Positions 58,278-64,000 of a stretch of DNA of 64,000 nucleotides are shown here, in pieces. The notes beneath the pieces are model-generated. The model was not told the DNA's origin. It did not search any database and saw nothing but the letters and a program-made list of their open reading frames with translations. This stretch comes from Moanibacter sp965226025 (GTDB lineage Bacteria; Verrucomicrobiota; Verrucomicrobiia; Opitutales; UBA2987), in NCBI GenBank assembly GCA_965226025.1, contig CBDDCD010000001.1, positions 1,798,001-1,862,000 of the forward strand. Reading direction: 5' to 3'. Position numbers and translations under genes: made by a program. Within the stretch, counting starts at the first letter, position 1. The number at the start of each line of letters is the position of its first letter.

Positions 58278-59453
58278 ATGAAACCAAAGAGAATCGCCCT
58301 CCTTGGAGCGACCGGCTCGATAGGAGACAGTGCTCTTAGAGTGATTCGCGCCAATCCTAGTCGCCTTCGCCTGGTTGGCATCGCGGCCCATTCCCGAACT
58401 TCACAACTTGCTCAGATCACCCGGGAATTTGATATCAAAGAGGTTGCGATCTTCGATCCCGGCGCGCATCAGGATGCGCAAAAAGATGGAATTTTCCCAG
58501 ATTCAGTCACATTGAGGCGAGGAATGGACGGCTTGAAAGAAATTGCAACCCTCTCTGATGTCGATACAGTAGTCGTGGCCATAGTCGGAACAACCGGTCT
58601 CGAACCGACCTTGGCCGCAATCGCAGCCGGCAAGGAGATCGCTCTCGCAAGCAAGGAGGTACTCGTCATGGCGGGGAAGTTCGTCACGGCCGCAGCCCGC
58701 AAATTCAATGTTCGAATACTTCCCGTCGACAGTGAGCACAATGCGATTTTTCAATGCCTCGATGGGAGAAAAATCGAAGAGGTAGCCAAAATCATTCTGA
58801 CCGCGTCCGGAGGCCCCTTCCGCAACTACACTCGCGCTCAAATGAAAACTGTCCGGCCGGAGGACGCCACCAAGCACCCAAACTGGTCAATGGGTACGAA
58901 GATTACCGTCGATTCCTCAACCATGGCGAACAAAGGACTGGAACTCATCGAGGCGAAGTGGCTCTTCGCTACCGGGCCCGATCGGATCGACGTCGTCGTC
59001 CATCCTCAGAGTATCGTCCACTCTATGGTAGAATTCGTCGACGGCTCCATTATCGCACAGCTCTCCCCGCCTTCCATGACGTTCGCGATTCAGAATGCTC
59101 TACTCTACCCCAAGAGGTCTCCCGGTGTGGAGAAATCGCTCGACTTCGCACAGAAGTGGGATCTGGAATTTCATCCACCCGATCCCGACCGATTCCCCTG
59201 CCTCCGTCTCGCAAGGGAGGCGATGGAGGCGGACGGAATCGCACCCACCGTATTCAACGCCGTCAATGAGGTGGCTGTAGCCGCCTTTATGGACGGCGCT
59301 ATCGAATATCTCGGAATAAGCGAGATCATCGAAGAGTCGTTACAGAGGACAGGCAACCTCGATCCCGCCAACCTCGACGATGTGATCGCCGCCGATTCCG
59401 CCGCCAGGACCCTCGGCAGAGATCTTGTTCGAAGCCGACAGTCGACTGATTAG
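58278..59453 (+). CDS. dxr: 1-deoxy-D-xylulose 5-phosphate reductoisomerase
   Basis: 391 residues. NADPH-binding 'RIALLGATGSIGDSALRVIR' at the N-terminus. 'ALASKEVLVMAGKFVTAAAR', 'ILPVDSEHNAIFQCLDGRKI' (metal-binding Asp and Glu), 'ILTASGGPFRN', 'HPNWSMGTKITVDSSTMANK' and 'GLELIEAKWLF' are all intact. Second step of the MEP isoprenoid pathway; the same cluster holds ispG and uppS. Confidence 0.96.
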   Translation: MKPKRIALLGATGSIGDSALRVIRANPSRLRLVGIAAHSRTSQLAQITREFDIKEVAIFDPGAHQDAQKDGIFPDSVTLRRGMDGLKEIATLSDVDTVVVAIVGTTGLEPTLAAIAAGKEIALASKEVLVMAGKFVTAAARKFNVRILPVDSEHNAIFQCLDGRKIEEVAKIILTASGGPFRNYTRAQMKTVRPEDATKHPNWSMGTKITVDSSTMANKGLELIEAKWLFATGPDRIDVVVHPQSIVHSMVEFVDGSIIAQLSPPSMTFAIQNALLYPKRSPGVEKSLDFAQKWDLEFHPPDPDRFPCLRLAREAMEADGIAPTVFNAVNEVAVAAFMDGAIEYLGISEIIEESLQRTGNLDPANLDDVIAADSAARTLGRDLVRSRQSTD

Positions 59454-59615
59454 AAACCCCGCTGAGCCGGAAAATGGCGAACTTCAATGCCTATGCCCTT
59501 CGGTAGGCTCGGGCAGGCCGGATTTGTTCGTCATTGTAATTGCGAGTACCAGCACTTAGACCTTTACCGCGACCTTCTTTGCGTTTTGCTGTCTATTTTC
59601 TACGAGTCCAATTAA

Positions 59616-61439
59616 ATGAGTCCCGAGGTGATACAGGCTCTATTTGCCAACACGTGGTCCCTCTTTCTCATTATTCTGCTGTTTGGCGGGTCCATTTTTG
59701 TCCATGAACTGGGCCACTTCCTGGCCGCACGAAGAAGGGGGCTCAAAATTGAGAGATTCTCAATTGGATTCGGCCCCAAGATTATGTCTTGGAACCGTGG
59801 CGGAGTTGAGTACTGTATTTCTCTCCTTCCCCTCGGCGGCTACGTCGCTCTTCCCCAACTCGCGGAGCTCGGAGCCGCCGAAGGGGGATACGCGCAAGAC
59901 GCGGAGGAACTCCCACCGATCAGCTATATAGACAAGCTCATCGTCGCTGTCATGGGTGCCGTATTCAATGTCATCTTTGCCTTTGTTATCTCCTCCATTC
60001 TGTGGGGCGTCGGCCAACCATCGAGCGAGGAAGCACAAACCACCGTGATTGGCTACGTGGGCAAAAGGCTAAGTCTCGATGAGAACACTGAGGTCGAAGG
60101 ACCTGCTTTCGCCGCCGGCCTTAGACCCGGAGATAAGGTCGTTTCCATCGATCAACAGAGAGTCTCAAATTTCTCCGAATTGATCCATACTCTCATCACC
60201 GGTTCCGGACGGGATGGCGAAGGGAGCCCGAAAGCAGTCTTTGAAGTCGAAAGAGAGGGTAGAATCTTCAAGCTCGATGTGTTCCCACGTCTCGCCGAAA
60301 TCAACCCCGCCTCGGGTGAACGCCTCCGGCTCGTCGATATCAGGCCGGCTCACTCTTTGATCGTGAAGCACATCGAAGAGGATTCTCCCGCCTCACGCTC
60401 CGGTCTCAGACTCGACGACCAGGTGCTGGCTGCAGACGGCACCCAAATGTTCTCGCTCAGGAGCTTTATCGAATACCTGATCGAGATAGGCGAGAGAAGC
60501 GTTACTCTCACGATCGAACGTGCCGGAGAGACTTTCTACGTTGAGATTGAGCCGGAGGCCGTCGCCTTCACCAAGCCTCTTGGAGAGCTGATCGTAAGAG
60601 ATATCAAACGTGAAGCATCGATCACTCTGCAACCGATTTACAGGTCCGAAGGAAAACCCGATCCTACTGACCCGTCGTCGCCCTCAGTTCTTGCAGTTCA
60701 CCACGTGAATGATCCGACCGGTCTCGTATTTGCCGGTCTCCTGAGCGGCGATCGCATTCAATCAGTAAGTGGAAGTCCCTACACCTCACTCGCCTCCTGG
60801 ATCGTATTGGTCAATGAGAAGCCGGAGGGAACCCTAAGCCTCACGGTTGAGCGGGGAAAGGAAACCGAGCACTTCGCGATCCTCGGCACCGCCTCCGCCT
60901 CACTGATCCCGCCTCAGAAGAGACCGATGATAGGCACCCAATTGAGTGGCCTGAAATTGACAGTTTTTCTCAATCCAATCGACCAGTTCACCGGTATTAT
61001 CGAGACAACCCTCCAAGTCCTCGGAAGTCTGGTCAGCACAGACTCGGACATTGGGATCCGAAATCTAAGTGGACCACCGGGGATAATCCGGGCCATCGAT
61101 CAGCTCTCAAAGATCGACATCCGCCTCGTCCTGTGGTTTGTCTGCCTCCTAAATATCAACCTCGCCATTCTCAACCTTCTGCCTATTCCGGTCCTGGATG
61201 GTGGACATATCGCTTTCGCCACCTTAGCCAAATTGAGAGGGAAAGCACTCCCTCCAGGAATCGTTGCCGGAACTCAGGGAATCTTCATGCTCCTCCTTTT
61301 TTTCCTCATCATCTATGTCAGCTTCTTCGATATCAGGCGTTGGCAGGGCGACAACGAGGCGGAGCGACAATACGAGCTGCAGAACTCCCTCCACATCAGG
61401 CCGGTGTTTTCAGACTCGAATTTCCCCGATGACGAGTAG
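59616..61439 (+). CDS. rseP: RseP-type site-2 metalloprotease
   Basis: 607 residues, longer than E. coli RseP (450) because of extended PDZ parts. The zinc motif His30-Glu31-x-x-His34 is in 'IFVHELGHFLAARRRGLKIE' in the first membrane helix. PDZ-like domains are near 175-230, 240-300 and 355-420 ('AFAAGLRPGDKVVSIDQQRV', 'SRSGLRLDDQVLAADG', 'VFAGLLSGDRIQSV'). The third zinc ligand is in 'NLLPIPVLDGGHIAFATLAK'. It cuts transmembrane segments of regulatory proteins in the inner membrane. The 3' end overlaps ispG by 11 bases. The 162-bp gap before it shows no clear feature. Confidence 0.92.
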   Translation: MSPEVIQALFANTWSLFLIILLFGGSIFVHELGHFLAARRRGLKIERFSIGFGPKIMSWNRGGVEYCISLLPLGGYVALPQLAELGAAEGGYAQDAEELPPISYIDKLIVAVMGAVFNVIFAFVISSILWGVGQPSSEEAQTTVIGYVGKRLSLDENTEVEGPAFAAGLRPGDKVVSIDQQRVSNFSELIHTLITGSGRDGEGSPKAVFEVEREGRIFKLDVFPRLAEINPASGERLRLVDIRPAHSLIVKHIEEDSPASRSGLRLDDQVLAADGTQMFSLRSFIEYLIEIGERSVTLTIERAGETFYVEIEPEAVAFTKPLGELIVRDIKREASITLQPIYRSEGKPDPTDPSSPSVLAVHHVNDPTGLVFAGLLSGDRIQSVSGSPYTSLASWIVLVNEKPEGTLSLTVERGKETEHFAILGTASASLIPPQKRPMIGTQLSGLKLTVFLNPIDQFTGIIETTLQVLGSLVSTDSDIGIRNLSGPPGIIRAIDQLSKIDIRLVLWFVCLLNINLAILNLLPIPVLDGGHIAFATLAKLRGKALPPGIVAGTQGIFMLLLFFLIIYVSFFDIRRWQGDNEAERQYELQNSLHIRPVFSDSNFPDDE

Positions 61440-63513
61440 GAAAGAAGATCTATCGTCCTACTGCCTCTCCCGGCTAGTTGCCCGGCGCAGGGCTTCCCGA
61501 GAGGTCGGTGTCGGGGAAGTGGGCGTCGGAGGCGATAACCCCATTCGCATCCAGTCTATGACCACGACTCCCACCCAGGATGTCGCCGCCACGGTCAAGC
61601 AGACCATCGCTCTCGTTGAAGCGGGCTGCGAGATCGTTCGAATAACCGCACAGAACATCACTGCGGCGAGAGCCCTCAAGGACATTCGAAGGGAACTTCG
61701 CCAGGCTCGGGTAGACGTTCCTCTAGTCGCAGACATTCACTTTCTCCCCTCCGCCGCCCTCGAAGCTGCCGAGCACGTCGACAAAGTCCGAATAAATCCT
61801 GGAAACTACGTCGATCAGAAAAAATTCGCGGTTCGGGAGTACTCCGATGCACAGTATGACAGCGAGTTGGCGCGTCTTTATGACGATTTCTCACCCATCG
61901 TCGTAAGGTGTAAAGCCCTGGGACGATCCATGCGCATCGGAACAAATCACGGTTCCCTCTCCGACCGGATAATGAATCGGTACGGCGATACGCCCATGGG
62001 AATGGTCGAATCGGCCCTCGAGTTTATTCGTATAGCAGAGTCTAACGGATTCAAGGATATCATCCTCTCGATGAAGGCAAGCAATCCGAAGGTGATGATC
62101 CAAGCCTATCGATTGGTGGTCGCAAAAATGTCGGTCGAGGGGATGAAATACCCCCTACACTTGGGAGTTACAGAAGCAGGCGATGGGGACGACGCTCGCA
62201 TCAAAAGCGCCATCGGAATCGGCAGCCTCCTCTTCGATGGACTCGGTGACACGATTAGAGTTTCGCTAACTGAAGATCCGGTAGACGAAGTACCGGTGGC
62301 CCAGGATCTCGCCGATAAGACGAACATACTCTGGGAGTCACATGGCCAACTTGCACTATCGGAAAGGCCGAAGGATCCGATCGACCCGTTTTCCTATACT
62401 CGAAGGGAGACCGGTAGGGTTGAGTTGGGTCCGGGCGCTCAGGCTGGAGCTCAGGAACCGCCAAGAGTGATTGTCGCTGCCGGCAAACCACTGTCCCAGT
62501 ACCCAGAGATCGTGGAGGAGGTGAAACGGACCCATACCCAGCTCAAAGAGGCGAGGATCGAGGGCCTGCTCGTGGACGTCCACTCCATCGAAGACCTGGC
62601 GAGTTTGGGGGAGTTGAGGTTAGCCCTCCATGATGAAGTGCTTTTCTTGGTGCTTTCAACGTCCGGCCACTTTACCCGCGCTGAGCTCGACACGGTTGAC
62701 TGGTCGAAAGGTACCGGCTGGGTCCTTCAAGCGAAGTTTTCTCGCGGCGAGGAAGATCGGCTCGCCCAATATCTCTCCTACTGCGAGCAGAACAACCTCA
62801 GCCTCGCCTTGGAAATTGATCCCGTAGAACTACCCGCTTTCGCCCCAGCCCTCGCACTTGCAGATTCCTCGAACCTGATCTTCACGCTTTCCCTCCCGAG
62901 TCCAGGAGTCCACCCGATTGGGAGCTACCGCATCCTCGCCGGTCATCTCGATGACCTCGGTATCACTGCTCCCATATGGATCCGAAACACTCGCCAAAAC
63001 AGCATCAACTGCAAAGAATACTTCGGCGATCGCCTTCTCGAGGCCGCCCTCCTGACCGGCGCTCTGATCTGCGACGGAATTGGCGACCTGATCAGCATAG
63101 AGTTGGAGCCCGACCTGCCCAGGGCAACTTCGTTGGCCTACAATATCCTTCAGGGGGCCAGGGCGCGAATCTCGAAAACCGAGTACGTCGCCTGCCCCAG
63201 TTGTGGCAGAACCCTTTTCGATCTCCAGTCTACGACCCAGAGAGTGCGCTCAATGACCGATCACCTCAAGGGAGTTACCATCGCCGTCATGGGCTGCATC
63301 GTAAACGGCCCCGGCGAGATGGCCGATGCCGACTTCGGCTACGTCGGCGGAGCGCTCGGCAAAATTAACCTCTATGTCGGAAAGAAATGCGTCGATTACC
63401 ATATCCCCGAAGAGGAAGCGGTGGACAGGCTGATCGATCTCATAAAAAAGGAAGAAAAGTGGCTCGACCGACCCACGGAAATGCCTACGGAATCAGTTGA
63501 ATCTTTGTCTTAG
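61429..63513 (+). CDS. ispG: 4-hydroxy-3-methylbut-2-enyl diphosphate synthase, long form
   Basis: 694 residues from ATG 61429; an in-frame start at 61264 lies inside rseP and is rejected. This is the long IspG type, with an inserted domain (about 270-560) between the TIM barrel and the Fe-S domain, as in Chlamydiae, Bacteroidetes, Verrucomicrobiota and plants. The barrel has 'NPIRIQSMTTTPTQDVAATV', 'PLVADIHFLPSAAL', 'VRINPGNYVDQKKF' and 'MRIGTNHGSLSDRIMNRYGD'. The Fe4S4 ligands are 'EYVACPSCGRTLFDLQ' and 'VMGCIVNGPGEMADADFGYV'. It reduces MEcPP to HMBPP in the MEP pathway. Confidence 0.95.
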   Translation: MTSRKEDLSSYCLSRLVARRRASREVGVGEVGVGGDNPIRIQSMTTTPTQDVAATVKQTIALVEAGCEIVRITAQNITAARALKDIRRELRQARVDVPLVADIHFLPSAALEAAEHVDKVRINPGNYVDQKKFAVREYSDAQYDSELARLYDDFSPIVVRCKALGRSMRIGTNHGSLSDRIMNRYGDTPMGMVESALEFIRIAESNGFKDIILSMKASNPKVMIQAYRLVVAKMSVEGMKYPLHLGVTEAGDGDDARIKSAIGIGSLLFDGLGDTIRVSLTEDPVDEVPVAQDLADKTNILWESHGQLALSERPKDPIDPFSYTRRETGRVELGPGAQAGAQEPPRVIVAAGKPLSQYPEIVEEVKRTHTQLKEARIEGLLVDVHSIEDLASLGELRLALHDEVLFLVLSTSGHFTRAELDTVDWSKGTGWVLQAKFSRGEEDRLAQYLSYCEQNNLSLALEIDPVELPAFAPALALADSSNLIFTLSLPSPGVHPIGSYRILAGHLDDLGITAPIWIRNTRQNSINCKEYFGDRLLEAALLTGALICDGIGDLISIELEPDLPRATSLAYNILQGARARISKTEYVACPSCGRTLFDLQSTTQRVRSMTDHLKGVTIAVMGCIVNGPGEMADADFGYVGGALGKINLYVGKKCVDYHIPEEEAVDRLIDLIKKEEKWLDRPTEMPTESVESLS

Positions 63514-63582
63514 TCCTTGTCCGTGCTTTCGGCAGCTTTTTGACCGCAGATTTCTCAGATCACTCAAATTTTGAACCCTCAG

Positions 63583-64000
63583 ATGAGCTCTGAATCACCC
63601 GCCTCATTCTCAAGACCCGACGAGCGTCAATTCGACGAGCTTCGGCCGATTTCCTTCGTCCCCGGGATCGCGCCCAATGCGACAGCTTCGGTGCTCACCT
63701 CATTCGGAGACACGAAACTGATCTGCGCCGCAACCGCTGAACGGGCGGTTCCACGATGGATGGTCCATCAGGGCGTCGAAGGAGGATGGATTACGGCCGA
63801 GTACTCGATGCTTCCCTACAGCACTCTAGACCGAAAGACACGTGACAGCACGCGCGGAAAAATCGACGGCCGATCGATTGAGATTCAACGACTTATCGGG
63901 AGATCACTTCGCGCCGTAGCCAATCTTAAGAAGCTCCCTGGTTATACCTTCTGGTTGGACTGCGATGTTCTTCAAGCCGACGGCGGCACCCGGACAGCCG
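63583..64000 (+). CDS. rph: Ribonuclease PH (3' end beyond the window)
   Basis: 139 codons from ATG 63583 up to the edge. 'RPDERQFDELRPISFVPGIA', 'ASVLTSFGDTKLICAATAER', 'EGGWITAEYSMLPYSTLDRK', 'RSIEIQRLIGRSLRAVANLK' and 'WLDCDVLQADGGTRTA' match the N-terminal half of RNase PH in order, including the arginine-rich RNA- and phosphate-binding parts. A phosphorolytic 3'-exonuclease that trims tRNA 3' ends. 69 bp after ispG, same strand. Confidence 0.94.
   Translation, partial: MSSESPASFSRPDERQFDELRPISFVPGIAPNATASVLTSFGDTKLICAATAERAVPRWMVHQGVEGGWITAEYSMLPYSTLDRKTRDSTRGKIDGRSIEIQRLIGRSLRAVANLKKLPGYTFWLDCDVLQADGGTRTA

Noticed and set aside
1..64000. tRNA, rRNA or riboswitch genes
   Set aside because: I scanned the gaps by eye and saw no cloverleaf with CCA-type end, no rRNA motif and no known riboswitch core; small RNAs could still be missed.

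Overview
The window looks like chromosomal DNA of a Verrucomicrobiota bacterium, probably of the Opitutae/Puniceicoccales type. The basis is gene content rather than a marker gene: a long-form IspG of about 694 residues, a verrucomicrobial pseudopilin with a C-terminal 'FLDGHVEYH' end, the uppS-cdsA-dxr-rseP-ispG chain, an Mpl-type recycling ligase, a DUF4338/ISAs1 element, and a very large glycosyltransferase complement. No rRNA, tRNA or CRISPR array was recognised.

Layout. (1) 1-20.5 kb is a cell-surface/protein glycosylation locus: a GT2-methyltransferase (cut by the left edge), a GT9 enzyme, two tandem TPR-plus-GT-B paralogues, a sulfotransferase, an O-GlcNAc-transferase-like TPR gene split by an insertion sequence, a methyltransferase, three more glycosyltransferases, a Wzm-type exporter permease without an ATPase beside it, a membrane-anchored unknown and a CotH-family protein. 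(2) 20.6-25.2 kb is a tripartite efflux system (TolC-like, HlyD-like, MacB-like permease, LolD-like ATPase). (3) 25.1-29.4 kb holds a dolichol-phosphate-mannose-synthase-like GT2, a GT4-acyltransferase (DUF374) fusion and another GT4. (4) 29.4-32.5 kb is a nest of mobile elements: a DUF4338/ISAs1 element broken by a second copy of the IS that split the 9.9 kb gene. One 465-bp piece is an abnormal patchwork of the two elements. (5) 32.5-41.6 kb looks like a (glyco)lipid locus: a serine-palmitoyltransferase-like enzyme, a GT9, a GT4, an MGDG-synthase-like GT, a beta-ketoacyl synthase, an ACP-dehydratase fusion and AccA. (6) 41.6-52.4 kb holds a metallo-hydrolase, a Xer recombinase flanked by two 120-bp palindromic repeats, a cyclic-nucleotide-binding protein, Mpl, an S41-like protein, a small phosphatase, a pseudopilin, RNase R, DapF and a lipoprotein. 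(7) 52.4-64 kb is housekeeping: an ABC exporter pair, SufU/SufS, UppS, CdsA, Dxr, RseP, IspG and the start of RNase PH.

The strongest signal not explained by genes is a set of palindromic intergenic elements. Family A (about 67-70 bp, ends CTAGGAGTCTGTCGGAC and its complement, conserved centre CGATTGCTTCGCAAG) has eight recognisable copies plus fragments. A related about 100-bp form (A') has three copies. Family B (about 90 bp, ends AGCCCGCTTTTC) has three copies and family C (120 bp) two. They sit exactly at gene ends, several supply the stop codon of the neighbouring gene, and they cause false N-terminal extensions in naive gene calls.

Other notable points are a DapF in which both catalytic cysteines are serine, an S41-like protein without its nucleophile, a perfect 30-bp inverted repeat ending in the stop codons of two convergent genes, and an IS insertion whose removal restores a 771-residue reading frame. 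Functions are assigned from remembered family motifs; no database search was run.
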